DNA of 32,737 nt from an uncultured Thiotrichales bacterium. Lineage in GTDB: Bacteria > Pseudomonadota > Gammaproteobacteria > CAIRSR01. The stretch spans positions 1 through 32,737 of the forward strand of contig CAIJYR010000012.1 of NCBI GenBank assembly GCA_903824965.1, in the 5' to 3' direction. Below are positions 1 through 8,461 of this stretch, one piece after another. Under the pieces are notes generated by a model. It was given only the letters and a program-made list of their open reading frames with translations. It was not told the origin of the DNA and did no database searches. Each line of letters opens with the position of its first letter. The first letter of the stretch is position 1. Made by a program: the position numbers and the translations under genes.

Positions 1-112
1 CAATATGTTACTATAATCATCTCGTCCATTTTACTTCCCCATCGGCAACCAATAGATTGATTACTATAAGGCTACATTAATCCATTACCTCTTGGAAGGA
101 TTCTGATGGTGG

Positions 113-232
113 TCATAGGTGGCAACTTGGGTTATCTAATACCCAACCAACAAGAACCGTGACAGCCAATAGAATGGATAAAAGTGCCGCAAAAATGCCT
201 GCCCTTTCTAGTACAGTGGATTGAGTGTGCAT
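113..232 (-). CDS. 39-aa single-TM peptide, possible remnant of a sensor N-terminus
   Basis: This short reading frame has an excellent ribosome binding site (GGAGGAG, 4 bases before the ATG at 232). It encodes a charged start (HTQSTVLERAG), one hydrophobic helix (about residues 12-32) and a GWVLDNPS motif, then stops at TGA. A hydrophobic helix ending in G-W-x-x-x-x-P is common at the N-terminus of membrane-anchored histidine kinases and diguanylate cyclases. Just past the stop another frame reads TTIRILPRGNGLM, which could be the continuation, so a frameshifted or truncated sensor is plausible. It lies 54 bases downstream of the response-regulator gene on the same strand. It could also be a genuine small membrane protein. 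The family assignment is inference; the RBS and helix are visible directly. Confidence 0.45.
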   Translation of the reverse strand: MHTQSTVLERAGIFAALLSILLAVTVLVGWVLDNPSCHL

Positions 233-286
233 ATTCTCCTCCAGCACCGCCCCAACTCTTCGGAGATAGATTTACTGAGCAAGAGG

Positions 287-2791
287 TTATCCCCGCCGTT
301 TGTGTTTCTCTCTGTGTTCCTTTGCCCAATCTAAAAAGAGATCGGCTGCCATAGGACGACCCATAAGATAGCCTTGCCCTTCGTCACAACCTTCTGCACG
401 CAAGAAATCCCATTGCGCTGGTTGTTCGATACCCTCTGCAATGGTGCGCAAGCCCATACTTTTACTAAGCGCAATAATGGCACGCACGATAGAGACATCA
501 TGACTGTTTCCCGCCAGATCGCGCACAAAGGATTGATCGATCTTGAGGTGGCTGAGCGGCAAGCGTTTCAGATAACTCAAAGAAGAATATCCCGTACCAA
601 AATCATCAATGGCGATCGATACGTTCATTTGCCGGAGTCGATCAAAGATAGAAACCGCATGCTCTGCATGATCCATGATAAAACCCTCCGATACCTCTAG
701 CTCTAAGCGTTCCTGCGGGAGGCCCGTTTCTTGAAGGGTTTGCTGAATGAAATTTGGCAAATCTTGATCCCCAATGATAGAACCAGAGAGATTCGTTGCG
801 ATCCGAGGAAGCGTGAAACCCTGTTCCTGCCACGCGATCAACTGTAGACAGGCAGCACGCAGTACCCAGGCATCAATGGAGGAAATCAATCCAATTTCCT
901 CCGCGATGGGTAGGAAACGTCCTGGTGGTATCAGACCAGCGGTGGGATGCTCCCAGCGAACCAATGCCTCTGCACCTGAGAGCACACCGTGTTCCATATC
1001 CACCAACGGCTGAAAATACAACCGAAGCTCATTACGACTCAGCGCCAGTCGGAGGTCTGTGGTAATGCGAAACCGCTCTTGCGCCACTTCGGTAAGGCCG
1101 TGTGAACAAAATTGATAGTGATTGCGTCCATGCTCCTTGGCCTGGCAAAGTGCAAGGTCAGCACTGCGCATCAAAGCACCTGTGGAATCACCATCTTGGG
1201 GATAGAGGCTGATACCAATGCTGGTCGTTACATACAAGGTACGTTCCGCGACCACAAAGGGAACGCAGAGTGCTTCACGAATTTGACCGGCAACGGTTGC
1301 CGTATGATGGGTATCCGTCACATGAGAAAGCAATGCTGCAAACTCGTCCCCCCCTAAGCGTGCCACAGTGTCAGGGCTTTGTACACATCCCTGGATACGG
1401 ACAGCGACTTTGTTGAGCAGGTCATCCCCGGCCCAATGGCCCAGGTTATCGTTGACCTCTTTGAAACGATCGATGTCGATGAGGATGACAGCCACCCGAC
1501 ATTGATCCCGTTTGGCGGCGACGATGGCAGAGGTGAGTTGATCGTGGAAACGCTCACGGTTGGCCAACCCAGTCAGGGTATCGTAGTAGGCAAGCTGGTG
1601 GAGACGTGTGCGAACATGATCCTGGGTGCTGAGATCAGAATACACGCACACGTAATGACTGAGTGCGCCCTTCTCATCGTGCAAAACAACAATCTTGAGC
1701 CATTCAGGATAACACTCCCCATTGGCACGTCGGTTCCAGATTTCGCCCTTCCATTGTCCGGTTTGTTGCAGCGATTTTCGCATATTCGCAAAAAAAGCCG
1801 CATCCTGTCGTCCAGAGGACAACATCGCAATAGGCCGTCCCACAGCCTCCTCCGCACGGTAGCCGGTAGCGCGGGTAAAGGCAGGATTCACCGAATGTAT
1901 GGTTTCATCCGGCTCCAAGATGGCCAAGGCATCCGACATGTGTTCAATCACTGCAGCGGAAAGACGTAACTGCTTTGAGGCAGTCATGTGCGTGGTGATG
2001 TCCACCATCGTCCCCACCACACGCAATACGATCCCCCCTCCTGCACGTTGCCACTCACGTTCTACGACCTTCCCTCGTGCCAACACCCAAATCCAATCAC
2101 CGTTGGCAGTGTGCATCCGATACTCTAAGGTCATCCGTTCTTGTGTACCCTCTGCGAGGGAACGATAGGCCGCTTTCACCTGCTCTCGCTCGTCTGGGTG
2201 CAATCGTTCAAACACGGAGGACAGCCTGTTAGGAATCGTCCCAGGAACGGCACCCAGCATGATCTCAAAACGGGGACTAAGATAGACCGTATTGGACGCA
2301 ATGTCCCAATCCCATAAACCATCGAGGGTGGCTTCTAAGGCATAGTGTAAACGTTGCTCACTCACTTTCAGAGAATCGAGTGACTGCGCAAGCAATTGTT
2401 CACGTTCAAACAATGTCAGATAAGATTGGATACGGTTCAGCAACAAATTATCATCAATGGGTTTTGTAATATAATCGATGGCACCTACCTGATAACCACG
2501 CCGCACAAAAACCTCGGATTTGAACACGGCGGTCACAAACACCACAGGAATGTGGCGGGTGCGTTCGGTCATGCCTAGGTGCCGCGCGGTTTCAAAACCG
2601 TCCATGTGGGGCATCTGGACATCGAGGAATATGAGGTGAACTGCTTGTTCGATGGTGCGAGCGAGTGCTTCCTCCCCAGAGGATGCCTCGATTACCTGAC
2701 AACCCTCCAACCGATTCAGTAAAGTATGCAGGGTGAAACGATTATGCTCGTTGTCATCCACAATGAGGATAGTAAAAGGTGGTACTTCCAT
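287..2791 (-). CDS. Response regulator with PAS-PAS-GGDEF-EAL (c-di-GMP turnover)
   Basis: This 834-aa cytoplasmic protein has, in order: a receiver domain (residues 1-125, acidic pair D12/D13, phosphoacceptor D57 in FLDVQMP, K110), two PAS domains (about 145-268 and 275-392), a GGDEF domain (about 395-560) and an EAL domain (about 575-825). The GGDEF motif is intact (480-484), so diguanylate cyclase activity is possible. The EAL domain keeps EALVRW (608-613), TNLSG, the DDFGTG loop (D729/D730) and AEGIE, so phosphodiesterase activity is likely. The inhibitory I-site, normally RxxD just before GGDEF, reads QSPD, so product inhibition is probably lost. No membrane segment is seen; input should come through the receiver and PAS domains. 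It follows the CheB-CheR gene with a 20-base gap, so the two are probably co-transcribed. Which activity dominates cannot be read from sequence. Confidence 0.93.
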   Translation of the reverse strand: MEVPPFTILIVDDNEHNRFTLHTLLNRLEGCQVIEASSGEEALARTIEQAVHLIFLDVQMPHMDGFETARHLGMTERTRHIPVVFVTAVFKSEVFVRRGYQVGAIDYITKPIDDNLLLNRIQSYLTLFEREQLLAQSLDSLKVSEQRLHYALEATLDGLWDWDIASNTVYLSPRFEIMLGAVPGTIPNRLSSVFERLHPDEREQVKAAYRSLAEGTQERMTLEYRMHTANGDWIWVLARGKVVEREWQRAGGGIVLRVVGTMVDITTHMTASKQLRLSAAVIEHMSDALAILEPDETIHSVNPAFTRATGYRAEEAVGRPIAMLSSGRQDAAFFANMRKSLQQTGQWKGEIWNRRANGECYPEWLKIVVLHDEKGALSHYVCVYSDLSTQDHVRTRLHQLAYYDTLTGLANRERFHDQLTSAIVAAKRDQCRVAVILIDIDRFKEVNDNLGHWAGDDLLNKVAVRIQGCVQSPDTVARLGGDEFAALLSHVTDTHHTATVAGQIREALCVPFVVAERTLYVTTSIGISLYPQDGDSTGALMRSADLALCQAKEHGRNHYQFCSHGLTEVAQERFRITTDLRLALSRNELRLYFQPLVDMEHGVLSGAEALVRWEHPTAGLIPPGRFLPIAEEIGLISSIDAWVLRAACLQLIAWQEQGFTLPRIATNLSGSIIGDQDLPNFIQQTLQETGLPQERLELEVSEGFIMDHAEHAVSIFDRLRQMNVSIAIDDFGTGYSSLSYLKRLPLSHLKIDQSFVRDLAGNSHDVSIVRAIIALSKSMGLRTIAEGIEQPAQWDFLRAEGCDEGQGYLMGRPMAADLFLDWAKEHREKHKRRG

Positions 2792-2811
2792 TCGTGACCC
2801 CCATCGTTCGA

Positions 2812-4512
2812 CTAGCGACAGCGGTAGATACGCTGTTCGCGGTGGTGCGTGACAAAGAAACGATCGCCGACATTCTGTGATATAGGTTCGGTCGGTCCCA
2901 GCATGAGAAAACCATCTCGGTGCAGCGATCGCGCAAAGCGGTTAATAACCTCGCACTGTAAGGATGGTTTAAAATAAATCAGGACGTTACGGCACAGGAT
3001 GAGCTGAAATTCATTAAAAACCCCATCGTGAATCAACGAATGGCGGTGAAAAAAAATACGCTTCCGTATTCGTTGCGAGGCTTTGAAGAACATGCCACAA
3101 CAGTCGTCAAGAGAGGCCAAGAGATCCTGTGTGCCGCCTGCCTGAAGATAGTTTGCACGCCCTTTTTCCAGCACAGGGCCAGGCATGGGAAAAAAACCAG
3201 CTTCTGCTTGGCGGAGTACATGAGGATTCATGTCTGTGGCAAACAGGATACTTTTCTCTAGCATCCCCAACTCATCGAGTACAATCGCTAGAGAATAAAT
3301 CTCTTCTCCGGTTGCACACCCCGCAGACCATATCTTTACCATCGGGAAAGTGTCCAGATAAGGCAGCACTTCCTCACGCAGAACCAGCAACTGTTGCGGA
3401 TGACGGAAGAACTCCGTCACGGCCACCGACATCTCTACAAGAAACATCTCGAAGATCGCAGGATCAGAAAGGATCTCCAACTGTAACGTAAAGAAATCAG
3501 ATACATCGAGCAGTGACATCAGACGCTGAATACGCCGCGCCACGGTAGCACTCTGATAGTCACTAAAATCGTATCCATAACGAGATTGGATGGCTTTTAG
3601 TAAAAGATCCACCAATCCTGTATTCAATGATGACTGGGCTGCACTTTCTTTCACACCGACGAGGCTTGCCAGAAAACAAGTAAGGCCCGCACGATCCAAT
3701 ATAAAATCATAGCTCCCCTTTTCCTTGACGGCATTCGGCAACAATGTCGCCCCATGGCACTCTGTGCTCTCCTCGACCACGACCCAGCCGCCCTGTTCGC
3801 GAATCGCCACGCTTCCAGCCACACCATCCCAACCAAAGCCACATAGTACTACGGCAACGGCCTCCTGACCATATTCGAAGGCGACAGACTCAAATAGCGC
3901 ATCCAGGGAGGGACGGGCGAATTGCACTTTGGCATCGCGGGTCAGATAGATCTGTCCATGGGCGACTTTTAAGTGATGTCCTGGGGGTGCAATATAGATC
4001 GTACTTGGGCGTACGGGCATCAGGTGTGTGGGCATGATCACGGCATATTCGGTACGCACCCGTAAGAGTTGATCTAAAATGTTTTCGTGATCATCGAGAA
4101 TATGCTGCACGATAAAAATCGTGAGGGGACTCACTGGCAGGCGTTCGATGAGATACAACAAGGGATGAAGGCTCTCTGCCGATCCACCTATGACCAGTGC
4201 GGACATTGTCTTCCCTCTCGATCGGAGGGTATGGTATCCCATCTGAATCACTGGAAACCCCAAACGGGCCAGGGTGTGCATCAGGGCAAGCTCGTAGGTG
4301 TAGATTCTGAAAGCCCGACCACTCTGCAGCAGAAACGCGAGACCTTCGATGAGTTCATTGGGTAAGCTGGGTGCGTCAAAAAAGCTCACTTCGCATGGCG
4401 CAGTGGTGGTGATGCAGGCGTTCACGATCCGATGCACATCTTCCGCAGAGACAGCGGTGCCCAACACAGAGACCTTACGCACACCTGCTTGATCAGAAAC
4501 ACTAATGTTCAT
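2812..4512 (-). CDS. CheB-CheR fusion: methylesterase plus glutamate methyltransferase
   Basis: This 566-aa protein, counted from the ATG at 4512 (MNISV), has three parts. Residues 1-95 form a small alpha/beta region that may be STAS-like. Residues 103-285 are a CheB methylesterase domain with its triad S111 (VIGGSAES), H137 (IVQH) and D229 (GFGWDG). Residues 297-566 are a CheR SAM-dependent methyltransferase domain (TEFFRHP, WSAGCATGEE, ILCRNVLIYF). In classical chemotaxis these enzymes remove and add methyl groups on receptor glutamates. Fused CheB-CheR proteins without a receiver usually belong to two-component pathways outside the flagellar cluster, which fits the neighbouring response regulator. 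No PAS or histidine kinase tail is present. An ATG at 4557 would add 15 residues but has no good RBS, whereas 4512 has GGGGA upstream. It is divergent from the HDOD gene. Confidence 0.9.
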   Translation of the reverse strand: MNISVSDQAGVRKVSVLGTAVSAEDVHRIVNACITTTAPCEVSFFDAPSLPNELIEGLAFLLQSGRAFRIYTYELALMHTLARLGFPVIQMGYHTLRSRGKTMSALVIGGSAESLHPLLYLIERLPVSPLTIFIVQHILDDHENILDQLLRVRTEYAVIMPTHLMPVRPSTIYIAPPGHHLKVAHGQIYLTRDAKVQFARPSLDALFESVAFEYGQEAVAVVLCGFGWDGVAGSVAIREQGGWVVVEESTECHGATLLPNAVKEKGSYDFILDRAGLTCFLASLVGVKESAAQSSLNTGLVDLLLKAIQSRYGYDFSDYQSATVARRIQRLMSLLDVSDFFTLQLEILSDPAIFEMFLVEMSVAVTEFFRHPQQLLVLREEVLPYLDTFPMVKIWSAGCATGEEIYSLAIVLDELGMLEKSILFATDMNPHVLRQAEAGFFPMPGPVLEKGRANYLQAGGTQDLLASLDDCCGMFFKASQRIRKRIFFHRHSLIHDGVFNEFQLILCRNVLIYFKPSLQCEVINRFARSLHRDGFLMLGPTEPISQNVGDRFFVTHHREQRIYRCR

Positions 4513-4605
4513 GGTGTATTGTCCCCGTTCGTGACAGGCAGTGGTTCGATCGGGCATACTTGTCGAGGCTAGATTCTGATCCTATCGATCATTGAGGAAG
4601 AAACC

Positions 4606-5475
4606 ATGGCTACCGCAACAGAACTGGACGAATCGGCAAGCGTTGAGATGCTAAAGGGTATCACGATCCCTCCGCAACCGGTTGTTTTGCAATCCGTGAT
4701 GTTGGAACAGCAGCGTCCCGACCCTGACATGCAGAAAATCGGTAGCATTATCGCAAAGGACATTAGTTTATCAGCAGCAATGTTACGGGCGGCCAATTCC
4801 CCAGCGTTTGGTCTGAGACAGAAAGTTACTTCTGTTTCGCGTGCTGTGTTGTTGCTTGGTGCACGAAATACGATCAGCCTTGTGACTGGCCTTGTGCTCA
4901 GACAGGTCATGTCTCCCAAGGGCGCTCCAAAAGGGAAACTGAACTTGGAGGTATTCTGGGACAATGCAGCCGATACAGCACTCCTGTGTTCTTTTTTAGC
5001 AAAACATTTCCGGTGGATTGCGCCCGATCATGGACACCTGCTTGGCTTGTTTCACGATTGCGGTATTCCATTGATGATGCAACGCTTTCCAAATTACGCT
5101 GATGTGTTGCGCCTTGGCCAGGTGGGTGTTCAGGAAATTGCAGTCTCTTTAGAAGACCAATACTTCAAGACCAACCATGCGGTGATTGGGTACATTATGG
5201 CGCGTTCCTGGTGTCTGCCGGACGATCTGCGGAAGGTGATTCTCCACCACCATGATGGCGATGTTTTTACCCGGAGTACCGATGTTTCTGTATCCCGTGC
5301 GGTTGCGCTCCTCAGTCTTGCAGAACATTTGTCTTGTTTATTTAAACAGGAAGATGACTCTGCAGTATGGGCAAAAATAGCCGAGCCCCTGATGGAGGTG
5401 CTTGGGGTAAACGATGATGATGTCACGGAACTCGGAAAAGATGCGGTCGACATTTTGTCCACATCGGTTGCATAA
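4606..5475 (+). CDS. HDOD domain protein
   Basis: This 289-aa soluble protein is almost entirely an HDOD domain (about residues 15-215). The signature is IPPQPVVLQSVM near the start, the helix ISLSAAMLRAANSPAFG, GLFHDCGIPLM (H150, D151) and a later VILHHHDGD segment. HDOD proteins are HD-superfamily relatives that usually lack full phosphohydrolase metal ligands and act as signalling adaptors in motility, c-di-GMP and stress pathways. The start is supported by GAGGAAG about 8 bases upstream of the ATG. It is divergent from the CheB-CheR gene across about 90 bases, suggesting shared regulation. The reading frame is certain; the role is inferred from family and context. Confidence 0.88.
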   Translation: MATATELDESASVEMLKGITIPPQPVVLQSVMLEQQRPDPDMQKIGSIIAKDISLSAAMLRAANSPAFGLRQKVTSVSRAVLLLGARNTISLVTGLVLRQVMSPKGAPKGKLNLEVFWDNAADTALLCSFLAKHFRWIAPDHGHLLGLFHDCGIPLMMQRFPNYADVLRLGQVGVQEIAVSLEDQYFKTNHAVIGYIMARSWCLPDDLRKVILHHHDGDVFTRSTDVSVSRAVALLSLAEHLSCLFKQEDDSAVWAKIAEPLMEVLGVNDDDVTELGKDAVDILSTSVA

Positions 5476-5534
5476 TGGTGCTGCCCCGCGATAACCCAAG
5501 TACGTTGAGAAAAACGTCCACCCACTAGCTGTAT

Positions 5535-5624
5535 TGGGTATATCGAAATGGATATGGGCGGTATACCCACGATCATGACAATGTGAGATCCTTCTTTTTT
5601 TATCGCTCCCCATTACGGGGTGCG
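5535..5624. promoter_or_regulatory. Inverted repeat and hairpin in the leader of the DsrL-like gene
   Basis: The 176-base spacer between the HDOD and DsrL-like genes holds two symmetrical signals. The first is a perfect 8-bp inverted repeat, TGGGTATA at 5535-5542 and TATACCCA at 5562-5569, centred about 5552, which is operator-like. The second is a small hairpin at 5604-5624 (CCCC/GGGG with outer CGC/GCG) just after a T-run. The RBS AGGAGA follows at 5641. No convincing sigma-70 promoter was seen. A regulator-binding role is a guess based on symmetry and position. Confidence 0.25.
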
Positions 5625-5651
5625 GATTGAAGCAAACTACAGGAGAACCAG

Positions 5652-7616
5652 ATGGCTGTTTCCCACGATGACCTGAAGCAAGCCCTCACCTTTCGGCGGT
5701 TCAAAGATGGTGACAGCCACCACCGCCCGTGGCAGGAGGAGATCTTCAAGGCCAGTTGGACCCATAAATGCCCGACGTATGTCCACCGTACCCCCCCTTG
5801 TCAGGGTGCCTGCCCCTCCGGTGAGGATATTCGTGGTTGGTTGGACATTGTGCGTGGCATCGAAAAACCCACTGGCGGCGCACCTTGGCAAGAGTACGCT
5901 TTCCGCCGTTCGACCAATGCCAACCCCTTTCCCTCCATGATGGGGCGTGTCTGCCCCGCTCCGTGCGAGGATGGGTGTAACCGTAACGCGCTCGAAGATC
6001 ATGTTGGCATCAATTCGGTGGAGCAGTACATCGGTGATTGGGCCATTGAACACGGGGTAAAATTCACGGCTGGCCCAGACAGTGGTCGCAAAGTTGCCAT
6101 CATCGGTGGTGGGCCTGCGGGTTTGGCAGCGGCCTACCAGTTGCGGCGCAAAGGCCACGGGGTCACGATCTTTGAGGCCTATGGACAGCTAGGGGGCATG
6201 TTCCGTTTCGGCATTCCTGGGTACCGCATCCCCCGTGACAAGCTTGACGCGGAAATTGCCCGCATTGTCGAGATGGGTATTGACGTTCGCCTAAATACCC
6301 GTGTGGGTAAGGATGTATCGCTTGAATCGCTAGAGAAGGAGTTTGATGCTCTGGTGTGGGCGCTGGGTGCGCAGAGTGGTAGAGATTTGCCGATCCCTGG
6401 TTTTAAGGAATCGGAGAATTGTGTATCGGGTGTTGCGTTCTTGTCGACCTTCAATGTGGGTCGCTTGCAGATGGTTTCTCCGCGTGTTGTGGTTGTGGGT
6501 GGCGGTGATACCTCCATTGACGTGGCGTCTGTAGCCCGCCGTTTGGGTCATGTAGTGGACAGCCACGACAAAGATCGGCCAGAGCACGTCATTCTGGGCT
6601 ACACCGCTCATGATGTCTCAGGATCTCTAAAGCGCACTGGCGCGACGGTGACTTTGACCTCTTTGTTCCCGGTCGAAAAAATGACCGCCGCAGAACACGA
6701 GGTACAGGACGCGCAGCGTGAAGGGATTACCATTATGGGCAGTGTGTTGCCCTTGGAGATCATCCGCAATGCCGATGGTCGTGCTACGGGCATGAAGCTT
6801 TGCCAGTGCACTATGCAGGGGATGAAGCCAATCCCCAAAGAGGGCACAGAGTTTGTCATAGAAGCTGATTTGTTTGTCTCTGCCATTGGTCAATCTGGGG
6901 ATCTCACAGGACTTTCCCCCTTGGACAACGGCCGTGGCTTTATTGATTGCGATCGTAATTATCAGGTCAAGGGTCGTAAAGGGCATTTCGTCGCGGGGGA
7001 TATTATCCGTCCCCATTTGTTGACGACCGCCATTGGCCAGGCTGCTGTTGCCGTCGAATCCATCGAACAGTTCTTGCAGAACCAGGAATTGACCAAACGT
7101 CCGAAAGTGGATGTGCGTCATTTTGACCTGATCAACAAGCTGAACGAGGTGGGGCTTTCTCCCACGACTTTCAAAGCCGAAGGTGCTGGCATCGAGGGTG
7201 GTCTGCGCGGCACCTCAGAAGCTACGTTTGCGGTTCACAATTTTGAAGATCGATCCGCCAACGATGTGATTCCGCATGGACGGTTGTTCTTGGGGCACTT
7301 TAAATATGTCCCGCGTATCCGTCGCAAAGAGATTCACATTGATGCTGAGGAAGTGCTTGGCAATTTCAGTGAGCGTTTGGTGGCTCTGAGTGAGCCGCAG
7401 GCCAAGGAAGAAGCTGGGCGCTGCATGAGTTGTGGGATGTGCTTCGAGTGTGACAACTGTGTCATTTTCTGTCCTCAAGAAGCTGTGAAGAAAACCCCCA
7501 AGAAGCAGTCCACCACAGGACGGTATGTCTATACTGACTATACTCGTTGTGTTGGTTGCCACATCTGCGCCGAGGTCTGCCCAACCGGATATATCGAAAT
7601 GGGGATGGGCGAGTAA
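5652..7616 (+). CDS. dsrL: DsrL-like iron-sulfur flavoprotein (GltD-type NAD(P)H oxidoreductase with ferredoxin tail)
   Basis: This 654-aa protein has three parts. Residues 30-115 carry GltD-type Fe-S cysteines (C40, C50, C54, C101, C105, C109). The body has an FAD-binding GGGPAGLAAA loop (about 152-161) and an NAD(P)-binding VVGGGDTSIDVA loop (about 281-292). The tail from about 585 is a two-cluster ferredoxin domain with CMSCGMCFECDNC...C and CVGCHICAEVCP. This architecture, the HKCPTYVHRTPPCQG start and the total length match DsrL, the NAD(P)H:acceptor oxidoreductase that works with dissimilatory sulfite reductase DsrAB in sulfur oxidisers. No other dsr gene is in the window, so the pathway link is inferred and an electron-bifurcating or glutamate-synthase-like relative remains possible. 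AGGAGA 5 bases before the ATG supports the start. A BIME-like repeat follows the stop codon. Confidence 0.7.
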   Translation: MAVSHDDLKQALTFRRFKDGDSHHRPWQEEIFKASWTHKCPTYVHRTPPCQGACPSGEDIRGWLDIVRGIEKPTGGAPWQEYAFRRSTNANPFPSMMGRVCPAPCEDGCNRNALEDHVGINSVEQYIGDWAIEHGVKFTAGPDSGRKVAIIGGGPAGLAAAYQLRRKGHGVTIFEAYGQLGGMFRFGIPGYRIPRDKLDAEIARIVEMGIDVRLNTRVGKDVSLESLEKEFDALVWALGAQSGRDLPIPGFKESENCVSGVAFLSTFNVGRLQMVSPRVVVVGGGDTSIDVASVARRLGHVVDSHDKDRPEHVILGYTAHDVSGSLKRTGATVTLTSLFPVEKMTAAEHEVQDAQREGITIMGSVLPLEIIRNADGRATGMKLCQCTMQGMKPIPKEGTEFVIEADLFVSAIGQSGDLTGLSPLDNGRGFIDCDRNYQVKGRKGHFVAGDIIRPHLLTTAIGQAAVAVESIEQFLQNQELTKRPKVDVRHFDLINKLNEVGLSPTTFKAEGAGIEGGLRGTSEATFAVHNFEDRSANDVIPHGRLFLGHFKYVPRIRRKEIHIDAEEVLGNFSERLVALSEPQAKEEAGRCMSCGMCFECDNCVIFCPQEAVKKTPKKQSTTGRYVYTDYTRCVGCHICAEVCPTGYIEMGMGE

Positions 7617-7636
7617 TCGTCCTTTCAGCCTTTGAT

Positions 7637-7853
7637 AAACCCCTTCCCCGTGAGCGGGGGAGGGGCTGGGGGAGAGGGTTGAGCTTTTGACGTTGATTGC
7701 AGTTGCTTTGAAGTTGCTTTTGATTGATTAAATAATCTTGATTAAATAATCTTGATATTTTCTAAATAACAAAGCCAATCAACAAATCAACCAAGAAAGT
7801 CAAAACCAGAAGCCTACCTCTCCCCAATCCCTCTCCTGGAAGGAGAGGGGCAT
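7637..7853 (+). repeat. BIME-like element, copy 1 (two inverted REP hairpins with AT-rich core)
   Basis: The left end is a GC-rich hairpin (CCCCTTCCCC, loop GTGAG, CGGGGGAGGGG) followed by a CTGGGGGAGAGGG tail. The right end is a similar unit in inverse orientation (CCTCTCCCCAAT then CCCTCTCCTGGAAGGAGAGGG). Between them is an AT-rich core with a 14-bp direct repeat (GATTAAATAATCTT at 7726-7739 and 7740-7753). A second copy lies at 20905-21070 in opposite orientation with near-identical ends. It fills most of the spacer between the DsrL-like and kinase genes and may terminate transcription. Similarity to REP/BIME repeats is structural; no RAYT transposase is in the window. Confidence 0.75.
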
Positions 7854-7916
7854 GCTTACAGTCAAAGCTCCTTATTCCGAGAGCACGCTCAACTCCATTT
7901 TACAGGAATCAAGGCG

Positions 7917-8456
7917 ATGCAAACCCTCGCCGTCGTAGGCATGGCCGGTTCAGGAAAGAGCGTGGTCACAACACACCTTCAATCCAAAGGCATGGAGCGC
8001 ATCTATTTCGGCAACCTGGTCATCCAGGAAGTGGCGGCACGTCATCTCCCCCTCACACCAAACAACGAACGTCTAGTACGCGAGGATCTTCGCCGTATTC
8101 ATGGCATGGCAGCCATGGCCGTGCTCTCCCTGCCTGTCATCCGTGCAGCCCTGGAAAGGGTGCCCGTGGTCATCGATGGCCTTTACAGCTTCGCGGAATA
8201 CAAACTCCTCCGGCAATCGCTCGGAGATTCCCTCGTGGTGCTCGCTGTAACCAGCACCCGCGCCCTACGCTATGAACGTCTTGCAAAGCGTCCTGTGCGC
8301 CCGCTTACAGCCGCCGAGGCAGAATTGCGTGATATGGCCGAGATCGAAAACATCGAAAAGGGCGGGCCAATCGCCATGGCAGATTTCACCGTGATCAACG
8401 ATGGTGATCCAAGTCAATTACTGGCAACCGTGGATCATTGGTTACAGGGGCTGTAG
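7917..8456 (+). CDS. P-loop kinase resembling the UPF0200 / dephospho-CoA-kinase-like family
   Basis: This 179-aa protein has a clear Walker A motif (GMAGSGKS, residues 8-15). The rest resembles the UPF0200 group, best known from archaea: YFGNLVIQEV after strand 2, the helix LVREDLRRIHGMAAMA, VVIDGLYSFAEY (about 84-95) and the terminal PIAMADFTVINDG. These proteins look like nucleotide or dephospho-CoA kinases, but their substrate is not established. AGGA 10 bases upstream of the ATG supports the start. It stands alone after the BIME-like repeat, and a truncated BrnT frame overlaps its 3' end. A P-loop NTPase is certain; the family assignment is likely; the substrate is unknown. Confidence 0.65.
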   Translation: MQTLAVVGMAGSGKSVVTTHLQSKGMERIYFGNLVIQEVAARHLPLTPNNERLVREDLRRIHGMAAMAVLSLPVIRAALERVPVVIDGLYSFAEYKLLRQSLGDSLVVLAVTSTRALRYERLAKRPVRPLTAAEAELRDMAEIENIEKGGPIAMADFTVINDGDPSQLLATVDHWLQGL

Positions 8457-8461
8457 ACTGG

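Noticed and set aside
5604-5624. Hairpin in front of the DsrL-like gene as a terminator of the HDOD gene
   Set aside because: The T-run precedes rather than follows the hairpin on the plus strand.
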